The position numbers and the translations under genes were made by a program. The notes under the pieces are model-generated. The model was not told where the DNA came from, did not search any database, and saw nothing but the letters and a program-made list of their open reading frames with translations. DNA of 64,000 bases from Brachypterus glaber. Taxonomy: Eukaryota > Arthropoda > Insecta > Coleoptera > Kateretidae. Location: the NCBI GenBank assembly GCA_958510825.1, contig OY294044.1, forward strand, positions 76,120,895-76,184,894, given 5' to 3'. Positions 1 through 11,058 of this stretch are shown one piece after another (positions within the stretch are counted from its first letter, which is position 1; each line of letters starts with the position of its first letter).

Positions 1-200
1 ACTTATTTATAACATTATCAGAATAATAGTTTATTTAGTTTATTTATTTTATTTCTAGCTTAAATTTTAGTCGATATCTTTTTTTAACTTAGGATATCGT
101 AAAACATTATTCGATTGTAATTAATTTTACAGAGAAAAATTAGAACAACAATTTTTACATATTTTTTCTTCATTATATATTATACTATTATTATATTATT

Positions 201-590
201 CACAGCGCCAGCGCTAGAATAATATTACACGGTAGTTTCAAAATTAAAAAAAAAATCAAAAATCGCTCAAGACAAAAAATTATTGGATATAAATTTGTTT
301 CATGAAAAAACAATCAACTTTTGTTTTTTTTTTTAAATGTTTGTCTGTCTGTCCGTCCGTCTGTCCGATGTCACAATTTTTGTAGACACGATAACACAAG
401 AACGAATAATCCGATCGTATCGAAATTTTCAGGAAAAAACAAATTCTATGAGGGGAAGATCCCTATTGTTTTTGAAAGTAGTCCCACCAAAAAACAAAAA
501 AGTTATGGGGGTTCAACTTAAAAAAAAATCGAAAAATGCTGAAAGAAAATTCATATTAATTTTTTTAGAAAATATACTTTTATTATAAAA
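201..590 (+). repeat. Partial copy of the CACAG-ended MITE family (family A)
   Basis: The copy starts CACAGCGCCAGCGCTAGAAT, followed by the ATATTACACGGTAG block, a TTTGTTTCATGAAAAAA block, a (GTCT/GTCC) run and a GACACGATAAC block. The same blocks occur in the same order in the copies at 4960-5313 (reverse) and 6927-7368. The opposite terminus, which in other copies reads AATGGTATATTGC, is missing here, so this copy is truncated on its right side. Two overlapping short ORFs in this stretch (321-588) are simple translations of the repeat and are not called as genes. Confidence 0.7.
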
Positions 591-1168
591 AAAAGTGTGA
601 ATAAAAGAAGCCGTTGTAGTTACAAATGTCCAAAATGTAGTAAATACTTTAGCTTCTTTCAAAGTCATAAGAGTTGTGTCAAGTAAAATTAAAATATTAC
701 ATAGTTATAAGGTTTTTATTTAAACAATAAAATATTAGCACATCGCCAAATAGACAATTCAAAAAAACAAGAAACATTAGGTACCCTCTAGACTAAAGAC
801 CTAAACCTCTTCAAATTTTCTATATTTTGTTTTACAAAAAAGAATTTTTTTTTTTTAGATTTTTTTTTTTAATAAGTTGTATCCTTCGACCAAACGCTGA
901 TTTCATACCAAATTTTAAGTCGATCGGATAAACTGATCGGTAGTTATCGTGAAGGTTTATAGGCAGACAGACAGACAGGAATCATACTGACAAAGGGTCT
1001 AATCGCAATATGAGACCTTAAAATGGATAACACGGTCGTTTTCTCGATTTTGAATGTTTGTACGATAACAGTACTTTCCCTTCCCTTGGCAGGGGTGCTA
1101 AACAAATGCTTTTTTTGCCACTATCTAAGTATTTCGATTTATTATGCAAATATTTAAACTCTTCTGTC

Positions 1169-1251
1169 TGAGCACCAAATATGGTGCTCAGATCAATTTT
1201 GGCCAATTAACTGAGCACCATATATGGTGCTCATGGCGCTTAACGTGTTAA
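1169..1251. repeat. Twin 22-bp palindromes ending at TTAA, possible piggyBac-like terminus
   Basis: Two palindromes of 22 bp, at 1169-1190 and 1212-1233, share the arms TGAGCACC...GGTGCTCA and differ at one central position. They are followed by GGCGCTTAACGTGTTAA, which stops at a TTAA tetranucleotide. TTAA is the target of piggyBac-type elements and internal palindromes near the ends are common there, so a relic terminus is possible. No matching left end was found. Confidence 0.35.
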
Positions 1252-1256
1252 ACGAA

Positions 1257-1759
1257 AGATCACTTAATATACAGAGAGTTTTAAAAGACCGCCCCATCCT
1301 TTAAATTTTGAGTGGGGGTGCTATTTGAAAAACAGAAGTTGGGGTGGTTTCAAGGGGGTGTGTAAGCAAGGGGTGGTTTTGGATACGTGAGTAAAAACTT
1401 CAAAGGCTCCCATTTAACGCTGTTTTTTGCAAAAAATTCTATCGTTTCAAATAACGGACATATAGCTTGGCAAGAACCTTATGGGACACCCCGTATAGTC
1501 AAATATAGAATTTTATAACCTTTAAAATGATGTATCACGAGATCACACAACTCCCTTTCCTTTTAAAAAAATGTGTCCCCTTGTCTCCTGTTTCCATTGT
1601 GCCCCCTAAGCATATTAAATATTCACTAAAAAAATGTTTGGGTTATACAGCATAACTTATGCTATTTAAGTATTTTAAATTTTAAGTTGATATCTTAAGC
1701 CGTTCAAAAGTTAAAGGAGAGGGGTGGATTTTTGACACGCTCTGTATATTAAGTGATCT
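1257..1759. mobile_element. MITE with ~45-bp imperfect terminal inverted repeats
   Basis: The left end begins AGATCACTTAATATACAGAG and the right end is its reverse complement, ending at 1759. Similarity continues inward through a CCACCCCTCTCCTTTAA-like block. The interior of about 400 bp has no usable reading frame. This is a non-autonomous element, superfamily unassigned. Confidence 0.65.
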
Positions 1760-2542
1760 TCAATTAAAAGATTTTTTTTATTTTGGTTTTAATAGTATCT
1801 TATTTTTGTAAATTAGTTAAGCAGTTTTCGAGTTATTTGATATTAAATTATTAAATGTAAATAAATTTTATTTTTCTCAAATTGATATATTTAACGAAGT
1901 ACATTTTTCTTGGGAGATATTTGACCCATGTCAACTTTTTCTATTATTTTTTGATGGTTTATTCCCTTTTATAGTAATTTCTTTATTTTCGTATTTTACG
2001 GGTAGAAACACCCGTTATTAAAATCGACCGAAAAATTAAAAAAAAAAAAATGAATAAAACGTCGAGAAAATGTGAAAAAAGCGGGTGTTAATAAAATGTC
2101 TGTCTGTCTATCGGTCCGTATGTAAATCCATAAGTTTTTAACAGAATGTCCGATTTAAAAAATTCTTTCACCAAACAATTGAGAACCTTATCTATTTCCC
2201 GAAGTCACATCAAATATGGTTAACATTAGCGTAGAGCAAAATGGACAAACACTATAATACTTAGCGATATCTACCTTATTATTTATAGTAGGACAAACAT
2301 TTTGGCATAAATGAAAATAATGTTTAATTGCCTACAAAAACATGTGTAATCATTTTTATCGTAGGCCTATTAGTTTCCGAGATATAGGCTTTTTAATTAG
2401 ATATCAAATTTTGACACTAGTTATATTTCAATCATAGGTAAAATTAATTTCAATTAATTTTTCTTTTAATAAATGTCTGATAATGGTGCGGCCAGAAAAA
2501 AAATCCGATAAAGCTAAAAAAAACCAAAAGGAAGTAGTCTAA
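1760..2542. other. A+T-rich stretch without a recognisable gene
   Basis: The stretch holds homopolymer runs and a short degenerate (GTCT) run at about 2098-2125, of the kind found inside the MITEs of this window. No reading frame or RNA structure could be supported. Confidence 0.5.
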
Positions 2543-3344
2543 AAATCCAGAAAATTCGCTGTTGGCAGAAAATGGTAACTCTTTTTTAAAGAGGATCATC
2601 CTCTACACCAACGACCAAACTTTTTGAGTGTATTTCTTTAGTACTTTTGACGTAGATTCCAAATATCAAAATTAAGCTATAATTTTTCGTTGCAGGAAAA
2701 AACGTACATAAAAAAATGGAAATTTAAATTAAGGGTACTTTTAAGCATTTTTATTTATTTAATTTTATCAAATATAACACTTTTGACTTTCCAAACCAAG
2801 CGATGCCAAGCAAGCCTTGACCCAAATAAACATTTGGTATCATAGTGTCATTCCCCAGACCCGCCGCCGGATGGAGAAACTATTTAATATTCCAAACCGT
2901 TTTATAACCACTGGTTTACTTCCATAAAATTATTAAAAAAAGTCAAACTTTGAAGGATTAAACACTACTCAACAAAATGAAAATGAAAAGCAATAGTTTC
3001 TTGTAAAAATTTCTCATTTTAATAAGGTAAATAAATTAATTTCTTATTAGGGTTTTGTTTGAGTTAAAGAAACATATTTTCTTTATTCATACTTTATAGT
3101 CATATATTTACTAAAATTAAATAAACGCAAATGCTTAAGAGTACCCTAAATTTAAATTTTCAGTTTTTTTATGTACGTTTTTCTCCGTAACAAAAATAGA
3201 TAGTTAATTTTGAAAGATATTTGGAATCTACGTCAAAAATACTAGCGAAATACACTCGAATAGTTTTTTATTAGTCATTGGTGTAAAAGATGATCCTCTT
3301 CAAAGAAGACTTCCATTTTATGCCAAAAGCGAATTTTCTGGATT
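2543..3344. mobile_element. Foldback MITE with ~220-bp terminal inverted repeats
   Basis: The left arm (2543-2760) starts AAATCCAGAAAATTCGC and continues through GAGGATCATC, GACGTAGATTCCAAATAT and ACGTACATAAAAAAA blocks. The right arm (about 3120-3344) carries the same blocks in reverse complement. The unique centre of about 350 bp has no coding potential. The element is about 800 bp and non-autonomous. The 94-codon minus-strand ORF at 3275-3559 straddles its edge and is a shadow. Confidence 0.8.
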
Positions 3345-3743
3345 TGGCTGTTGGTGGATATATTATCTCCAAACCGATTTATACAAGGATCCAACCTTAA
3401 TTTTTGGTTCGAATTTTTTCTAACCCAAGCGTACAGTGAACATTGGCTGACTTTCATAAATAAGTTATTACAATTTTTGATTATAATGTAATTTTTCAAA
3501 TTCTCTAAACATAGAAGTCTGTGATTTACGTGGAAATGTATTTTTATTAAATTGTACATTCTACACTACAGTGGGATATGTACCCTTATAATTAGGTTTA
3601 GTGAAACGCACTAAGTGTTCATCCAATTTGGGCATATGCCACTCCTGTTCTACTTTCTTTATTAGTAATTTATCGTGTTTCTTTACAAAAAAATACGATT
3701 CGGCTAGGTGGAATTACAGTCCACTGGTAAGGAAATAAATATA

Positions 3744-4426
3744 CAGGGTGATCAGTAACTGCCATGCCAAAATTTAAGAGGTGATTCTACATCTAAAAAT
3801 ATGAAAAAAAGTTTTCATAAAGGGTGGTCTGGAAATGAGCCCTAAGGGAGCTACGGCCCTTCGAAGACATATTGAATGGGGAACAAATAAGAGCACCAAT
3901 ACAATTTTAATGCTTCAGTGTGATTCTTTATTTAAAAGCAAAAAAGTATTCTTCAACAAAACTCCTAAATTTAATATTAAAGGAGTTATGGCCTTTTAAA
4001 AAGTAACGTTGTTGGTGGCACAAAATGTTACTTCCTCTTAATTGCATTCCTTTTTTGAAAACGGTTGCTACTACAGTGTTACACTATATGACATTTTTTA
4101 TGTATTTTTACTTAAGAAATCTATATTTTTTACAAAAATTCCAAAACAACTAGACATAAAAAAGTTTGGGGCAAAAATGTGTTTAGCCACAAATTTTGTC
4201 CGTCTGGAAAAATTCAAAAAAATAAATTAACATAAACTTATTGCCCTTATTAATACTAGTATTCATGCAAAAACTCGTCGCTCTAGCTTAAAGGGTACCG
4301 GAGTTTTAAAGGGTAATAGCTCCCTTAGGGCTTATTTCCGGACCAACCTTTATACGAACTTTTTTTGATATTTTTGGATTTAGAATCACCTCTTAAATTT
4401 TGGCATCCCAGTTATTGATCACGCTG
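3744..4426. mobile_element. TA-flanked MITE, CAGGGTGATCAG family
   Basis: Terminal inverted repeats of about 125 bp begin CAGGGTGATCAGTAACT on the left and match the reverse complement ending at 4426. TA dinucleotides sit outside both ends, as expected for Tc1/mariner-type insertion. Both arms share an AAATTTAAGAGGTGATTCTA block and a GCCCTAAGGGAGCTA block. Related single ends occur near 51180-51235 and at 57878. Confidence 0.8.
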
Positions 4427-4959
4427 TATATATTTTTTTATATTATATTCATATTATATTCATATTTGGAATTTGTTATTTAAAGCGTGCTGATTATTTT
4501 TGTTTTTAAACTTGAAAGTAATTTTTTGATAACTTATTTGATAACTTATAGTATATTTAATGTTTTTATGTTTTCTAAGATTTTTTAGTTCCCTGTTGTT
4601 TCAATCCTACCAATCCTACCTACTGAAAAAAAAATACTTTATTTAGTTTATTTAAATAGCAGCCGCGTCATTGACGTGACGTGATGCGTGGCGTGGTGCC
4701 ACCTAGAAATAAAATACAATAAAAAGGCGAAGAAATCTTAAAAAAAGAAAAACTGAGCGGCTAAGTTATCAGCGCATTAAAACTAACCCCAGAGGAAGGT
4801 AAAATATTTTACTAAAAATAAAATAAAAAGAACTATAGCAAATAAAAAAATCAAAAAATAAATGCAATAAATATTCTTCTTAACATTAATCACAACATTT
4901 TCAATATAATGTAAAATCCGTGAAGATATGTAATGCTACGCATTCCATTATATATTATT

Positions 4960-5313
4960 CACAGTAAATGGTATATTGCATTTTCCCAAATACTTAAAAA
5001 ATAATTTTCAAAAAAAAAGAAAAAATTTAACATTTTTCTTTTTAAAAATCTTTTCTTGAAAAAAAAAAAAAACTGAACTTGATTTTTCCTGAAAATTTCA
5101 AGTTTATTTGTTCTTGAGTTATCGTGTTCCCAAAAATCGTGACATCGGACAGACGGACAGACGAACAGACGGACAAATGCACATTAACAAAAAAAGGTTG
5201 CTTATTTTTTCATGAAACAAATTTATATCCAAGAATTTTTGTCTAGGACGATTTTTGAATATTTTTGAAAATTCGAAACTACCGTGTAGTATTATTCTAG
5301 CGCAGGCGCTGTG
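4960..5313 (-). mobile_element. Complete copy of family A MITE (CACAG...CTGTG)
   Basis: Both termini are present: CACAGTAAATGGTATATTGC on the left and GCGCAGGCGCTGTG on the right. Outside them is a mirrored ATTATT/AATAATATA. Internal blocks match the copy at 201 in reverse orientation: a (GGACAGAC) run, GTTATCGTGTTC, TTTTTTCATGAAACAAATTT, then CTACCGTGTAGTATTATTC. There is no reading frame. This copy and the one at 6927 define the family ends. Confidence 0.75.
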
Positions 5314-6313
5314 AATAATATAATAAAGCGTCCCTCTGTAGCAATCAGTACATTTAATCCTTACTCTTAATACTAATCAGTGATTACCGAGGTGATTACT
5401 AATCACTTATTTTATTTGTTTGAAAAATATCTTGGGACACCTTTGCTTTCCTTTGATTAAAAAATACTCGTACGTACATAGGTGTATTCTTTTCTTTGCG
5501 TAGAAAAATAAATATTTAATTTCCTGGGAAGAAGCTTCATATAATATTAAAACTGCGTGAAGTAGACTTTTGTACATTAAGATATATCGCTTGCTGGATT
5601 AGCAGCTAGAATGGTGAATTTCATGTTAAATTTTTCAATCTTCCATTTCGTAAGGTTAGTATAAATTTACTGTAAAGCTTGATTGGCGCCTGCTTAGGCA
5701 GAACCAATTTTTATTCAAAAACAAATTTACCAATTTTTGCTGATTTCCCAGGTAAATTATTAGTTTATTTTCTAAGACATTACATCAGATTTACAGTAAG
5801 AAAAAACATCTTATTTAAAAAAGCTTAAAAACAACTAATTATAAAAAAGGAACTAAAAGTGTCGCTTTTAGAATCAATCGAATAAAAAAGGTTTTTTATT
5901 ACCATTAATACTGCTTTTGTTTTTTTGTAGTAAAAATTTTACGGGTTAAAGATACAACAGGCGTCGGAACTACCCGGTAGGTTTTGACAGAGCTTGGAAA
6001 ATCTCTATCCAAAAAAAAATGTGAAAACTTATAGATACTTACACGTTTCATCGGGATTTTCCTATTAAAAATTTGCTGTAGGTCTAGGAAAATATCTGTT
6101 CAAAAACATAGAAAACTTATAGAAGCCTACACTATAGATTTTTCTACTTAAACTTATAACAACAAAACAAAACAATTGAATAGGTTTATGCATAGGGATT
6201 TTCCAATAGGTCTCTATTGTAGTCTCTATAATAGGTCCTTTTTGACTGAGAAAGCTGATATGGTCACTACACCACCGCGGTGAGTCTCCCCGGCAATAAT
6301 GCCATAAGCTAAA
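5314..6313. other. A+T-rich stretch without a recognisable gene
   Basis: No supported feature. A 107-codon minus-strand ORF (6065-6388) runs into the palindrome at 6314 and has no recognisable motif. Confidence 0.5.
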
Positions 6314-6444
6314 CCCTATTGAAAATGACGGGTCTGCGCGGGTATAAATGTTGCATAGACCGGACTTGAGCGGGTGAATTTCATCCACTCAAGTCCGGTT
6401 TATGCACCATTTATACCCGCCCAGACCCGTCAATTTCAGCAGGG
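6314..6444. mobile_element. 131-bp palindromic MITE, CCCTRTTGAAAATGACGGG family
   Basis: Two ~65-bp arms (blocks GACGGGTCTG, CGGGTATAAATG, GACCGGACTTGAGCGG) meet at a short centre GGGTGAATTTCATCCACT, so nearly the whole element folds on itself. A second family member is at 53742-53854, with one arm partly deleted. There is no coding capacity. Confidence 0.8.
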
Positions 6445-6926
6445 AATAAATAAACATTAAACGTAAAAGAGGGGAAATAAAAAAAAACAAGAAACGCAGG
6501 AAGAAAAGGAAAAAAGTTTACAATGTTCTCTTTTTATTGCTATGAAAGCTAAACTCACCTTCTTGAAGTAAACTTTTCAACCGTAGCAAAAAAATGATAG
6601 CTTTGCGCAACATATTTATTACATATTTGCAATTTGGGCGAAGGCGCAATACATAAAAATAAAATCTCTTCATAATTTCAAGTTTTATAAACCACAAAAC
6701 AAATCAAGAACCAACTAGAGTCTCGCTATACATTTCTTATAGATTTTCCTGCATTCAAATTGGTCTGAAAAATTTTTCCATCACTTTAAATGCTTTCAAC
6801 TGAAGTTTGTTCGGCAGGTTTCTGATTCAGCGAACACAAATGTAAGTTTAATATTAAGGACAGGATATCTAATATTTAACTAAAATTGAAATAAAACTTT
6901 TCGGTTTGGCGTCGTATTATTATATT

Positions 6927-7368
6927 CACAGTGCCTGCGCTAGAATAATATTATACGGTAGTTTCGAATTATCAAAAATTTTCAAAAATCGTCCCAGACA
7001 AAAATTTCTGGGTATAAATTTGTTTCATGAAAAAATAAGCAATGTTTTTTTGTGAACACGATAACTCAAGAACGAAAGAAATCTCCTCAAATCCAAAAAA
7101 GTTATGGTGGGTTAAAATTAAAAAAGCTATAATTTTAAAAAATATTTTTTGTTTTTTCTTTTAAAAAAATTAGTTTCTTAATTTTTTTTTTATTAATTTG
7201 TTTGTTTTTCGCAAAAAGATAATTTAAACAAAAATTTAAACAAAAATTCTGATTGTTTTTTATTTTTTTTTTTCAAAAACTATTGGGTTTTCAATAAAAG
7301 ATCTTGATCTTGAAAAATATTCTTTTTTAAGTACCTATTTGGGAAAACGCAATATACCATTTTCTGTG
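6927..7368 (+). mobile_element. Family A MITE copy with both ends
   Basis: It begins CACAGTGCCTGCGCTAGAAT and ends in the reverse complement of the AATGGTATATTGCG end, closing with CTGTG at 7368 before AATAATATAATT. The internal (GTCC) run is lost, but the CATGAAAAAATAAGC and AACACGATAACTCAAGAACG blocks remain. It is non-autonomous and A+T rich. Confidence 0.75.
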
Positions 7369-7884
7369 AATAATATAATTATATTATTATGGAATGCATA
7401 TTTTCACGGCTCGTTCCTATATTTCAGGGCCACCTTATTAAAGCAGTTGGAGAAAATAAGTGAATTGAGGGAGTTTTATTTTTTTTTAATATTTAAATTA
7501 GTCTAAAACATGAGTATTTATCACATTATCTGTTAATATTAAAAGTTAATCAACCTTGGAGGCTACATTAAAATTCGTTTAAAAAAGTAAAAAACAGAAA
7601 AAATGTTTTTTTTTTAGTTTAGGCCTGGGTTTCACGACTCCCGGGCCTCCAAACCATAAAAACACTACCCTGTTTATAAAATGAAAGATAAATTTTGCAG
7701 ATAACATTACAAATTTAGATTACCTTAGATTCCCAACTTCTGCGTGATAAATGAATTCCATCCTAACTGAATATACGATTATACTACAATACTAAGAAAA
7801 AAAGTCCTACGTGTAAATAACATTGTATTAATATCTGGTTACACCTACTCACTCTCACAATCAAGAACCAAAAGAGTGACCGCA

Positions 7885-8388
7885 AAAAAAGAGGTTTTTT
7901 AGCCTGTTTTTCAAACACCTGTAACTTCGATTGGAATTGATAAAAGGTAAAGTATAAGTGCTCAAAATTTTTGTCTGGTCATGAACTTGTGCAAAAAGCA
8001 AGATAAAAAAAATATTTTTTTGTAATATAAAACATAAAAAACACGTAAAGGGGTATCACCCTTGGATTTGATGAAAATCCGCCCCCACAAAGATAACCTC
8101 TTTGTGCACCAAAAAAAGTACTAAATCATAAAGTATCTCAAGAAAAATCGAGTTAAAGGGATCCAGTCAGTTTTGTTTAATAAAATGTGAGAAAGTTTGG
8201 TATAAAATTCAATTCAAGTACCCCTAGTTAACCCTTTGTTTAAGGGGATGTTTAGCTTCTAGAACAATAAATCTTGCTTTTTGCACAAGTTCATGACCAG
8301 ACAAAAGTTTTGAGCACTTATACGTTACATTTTATCAATTCCAATCGAAGTTACAGATGTTTGAAAAAAAGGCTAATTTTTCTCTTTC
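7885..8388. mobile_element. Foldback MITE with ~115-bp inverted repeats
   Basis: The left arm (blocks CTGTAACTTCGATTGGAATT, AAGTATAAGTGCTCAAAA, GTCTGGTCATGAACTTGTGC) is repeated in reverse complement at about 8268-8388 with few mismatches. The centre is A+T rich with short homopurine runs. No reading frame was found. Confidence 0.8.
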
Positions 8389-8738
8389 TTGTCTAGTCTC
8401 AATTTCGAGAAAAATCAAGAGTGTATTTAAAAAATACAGACAAAACAAAAGTCATGACGCACTATGTGTCCAAACCGAAAATAAGTGTTTTTAATTATTT
8501 CTTTTTTAAAAATTAATTTTTGGAAAAAGTGTTTTGCTAAACAAGAAATTTTTTGTAAAATGAGGTGTTACAAACAAAAAAATACTATATAGGGTGTCCC
8601 AGTATTTCTTAAAAAATCTGTTAAAGCTTTTATTTATTTTTTTTGCATTGAAATTAATTAAATATATTAAACTGTAATTAATTAAAGTAAACTATTATTT
8701 ATACAGTGCCGATTACTTTCTCCCGAGGAAAGTCTTGT

Positions 8739-9112
8739 GTGGTATGCAACAATTAAGATAAATGATAAAATGTAACACAAAATAATGATGGATTCTTTAA
8801 ACACGATAGAAAAAAAAAAGAATTTTTGAAATACACTAACTTTAGTGCAAAATTTTATAAAAAATCGTTATTCAAGTATCAAAAGGAAAAACACAGTAGT
8901 TACATAAGAAAATAAAATGTACTTTTGGAGATAAGTTGGTTTTAAAACACGATTTTTAGACCCAACAACTGCAAATATAGCAATAATCGTCCTACGCAAT
9001 AGATATTTGTTTTTTTTTTTACTTATTTAGTCGTATTTACACATGCTTATTTAGTCTTATTTACACATGCTTATTATCTATTTGGCAGTTACCTTATTGT
9101 TGCATACCACGG
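8739..9112. repeat. Possible short-TIR element and a 24-bp tandem duplication
   Basis: GTGGTATGCAACAAT at 8739 is matched by its perfect reverse complement ending at about 9112. Inside, a 24-bp unit (CTTATTTAGTCGTATTTACA...) is present twice in tandem near 9022-9070. The 15-16-bp inverted repeat could be a MITE terminus, but no target duplication was found. Confidence 0.35.
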
Positions 9113-9519
9113 AAAATTTATTATAAGGGGTTAATTTTTTTCCATTTTGTTGAAAAAAACATAAAAAAACGGTGGTCGCCATGATTCCGGCCGTTTGGTT
9201 CGATTGAAAAAAAAAGCAGGATATTATTCAGTACTTATTGAAGTCGCTATAGCCCGAACTAGAAGAAATTTCGGCCAAAAAATAAGAAAATGGCGAACTT
9301 TATTAAAAATTTTTCAGATTATATCAATTATTAATTATACTAAAATTTAAAGCAATTTTGACTGAGGGCCAAAATTAAATAATGGAAGACCTAAATAATA
9401 TAGTCTTACGTTGAAGTTGCCGTCTAGATTCTCTAAAAAGTATGACAAGGATTTAACGTAATGTCATTGTTAGTTTCTAGGTTAGTTTAAAAAGCATAGC
9501 GAATTTTGGTTTTAAATTA

Positions 9520-9579
9520 ATGGCTGCCACATTAAAACAAATATTTAACTATGAGGAAACATACAAAGGATGGATTTAA
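9520..9579 (+). CDS. Short upstream ORF, 19 residues, overlapping the next ORF
   Basis: ATG at 9520 lies in an A-rich context (AAATTAATGG) and opens a 19-codon frame with an acidic patch NYEETYKG; its TAA is at 9577-9579. It overlaps the start of the 9570 ORF by 10 bases in another frame. It may be an upstream ORF, or, if one base has been lost, the N-terminal part of a single 60-residue protein with the next ORF. It is too short to judge by codon bias. The call rests on position and on the sensible composition of both peptides. Confidence 0.25.
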   Translation: MAATLKQIFNYEETYKGWI

Positions 9580-9698
9580 ACAGAAAAAAATTATATGCTA
9601 CTATTGGAGTAGTTTTATTTATAACAACTTTGTTCTATTTTGGAAACACAAATTCAAAAGTATGGAAAAAACGACTCAAAGAAGTAGAAAAAAAATAA
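9570..9698 (+). CDS. 42-residue putative single-pass membrane microprotein
   Basis: ATG at 9570 opens a 42-codon frame ending TAA at 9698. It has a basic N-terminus (NRKK, residues 4-7), a hydrophobic helix-length segment (about residues 8-25, core IGVVLFITTLFYFG) and a strongly charged C-terminus (KVWKKRLKEVEKK). This layout is typical of small inner-mitochondrial or ER membrane proteins, but I recognise no family and assign none. An AATAAA lies 42 bases after the stop (9740-9745). The preceding ~100 bases hold no TE-like repeats, so a compact transcript unit is plausible. A chance ORF of this size is also common in A+T-rich DNA. An in-frame partner ORF upstream overlaps it. Confidence 0.3.
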   Translation: MDLNRKKLYATIGVVLFITTLFYFGNTNSKVWKKRLKEVEKK

Positions 9699-9739
9699 TT
9701 GAATTGTATAGTACCGTTATAATTCTCTTAAAGGTTATT

Positions 9740-9745
9740 AATAAA
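9740..9745 (+). promoter_or_regulatory. Candidate polyadenylation signal AATAAA
   Basis: Canonical AATAAA 42 bases downstream of the microprotein ORF, followed by a T-rich tract within 30 bases. In this A+T-rich sequence the hexamer is frequent, so it supports the ORF only weakly. Confidence 0.25.
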
Positions 9746-9749
9746 CTTT

Positions 9750-11058
9750 GTACGGTTACTCTTTTAGTTTTAGAAAATATAGAATGATATGGAAATATAT
9801 TACTTTATTTTATGTATTTCTTATTAAAAACTGGGAAAGTTTACATTGTATTGTTTTACGTTTTTCTCGTTATATGCAAAAAATCCCACGAAAAAAATTA
9901 TGTCGGTCAGTCTGTCTAGCCGGAAAATGATATTTGAGAAATCTTTAAAGATTTCTTTCAAAGCTTTGTGCTTAAAGCAAACTTGGACCAATAGGGAAAG
10001 GCGATGTGGCACTCGCTCACACAAAACGAAAAATTTTGTACATACACTTAACGAACTTAAAACTGATAAATACATCAAAACATGAAAAAAAGATTTCTGC
10101 GATATCGTAAATTTATTCGCTCGAGAGACGCAGAAAGAAATATTTCAAATTAAGTTACAGAAATTTATTTAAATCGATTAAAAAACGTTTCGAGGTCTGG
10201 CTGTCTTACCCTTACACAAATTTATGGCTTATTATGTATATTTTTTATTTAATAACGAGCTATATAAATCACCTAAGGTTTCCTTAAATTTATTTAATTT
10301 GAAAAGCGAATAAATAAATCTGACACGAATGAAAACGTTTTTATTGAAAACGAGTTGTTTATAGTTAGGTTATAGCTTAAACAGGCAAATGTGCACTCTT
10401 TTACAAAATCCTTCGTAGCTCTGGAAAAAAGGTCGTAGACGTGTTTAGAAAAAATCAAATTATTAAGAATAAAACGCTCTATAAAATTAAGCAGTTAAGA
10501 ATTCACGAAAATAATTTTTACAAAAACGGGAGATGCGACAATTTTACCTAAACAATAGAGTAATTTAAAAAATTTATTTTTTTTTAGTAATCCACGTCAT
10601 TTGCTGAGCAGGTTATATAAGATAATAATAATATTAATAAATACATTTATTTACCTCAAAAATAATAATACAATATAGAATTTTAATATTAAATATAAAA
10701 AGTTTTTTTTAAGGTAAAATGGTTACACTCAGATTGTTGGTTTAATAATACAAAGTTTTACATGAGTTTTTCTAAACGTAAAGCAACACCTGGTCTACCG
10801 CATAACCATAGAAAAAATAATAATTTAACAAAACAAAAAGTTTAGAGATGCCGCTAACTAAAAAAAAAAACAGTGAGAATAAGCACCTATATGTTTTCTA
10901 CAAAACAAAAACAAAAATGAGAAAAAAAAACAAGCAAAAAAAAAGGGGGGAAAAAAAACTTTGTGAACAAGAAACAAAAAAGGGGGGAAAATCAAAACTT
11001 AGAGAAAAACTAAAAGATCTTTAGCCTCCAAAATTATTCCATAGCATATCTACTCCAC
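9750..11058. other. A+T-rich stretch without a recognisable gene
   Basis: The stretch holds overlapping short ORFs (9748-10085, both strands) without motifs, a short (GGTCAGTCTGTC) run near 9903, and purine-rich poly-A/G tracts at 10925-11000. Nothing could be supported as a gene. Confidence 0.5.
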
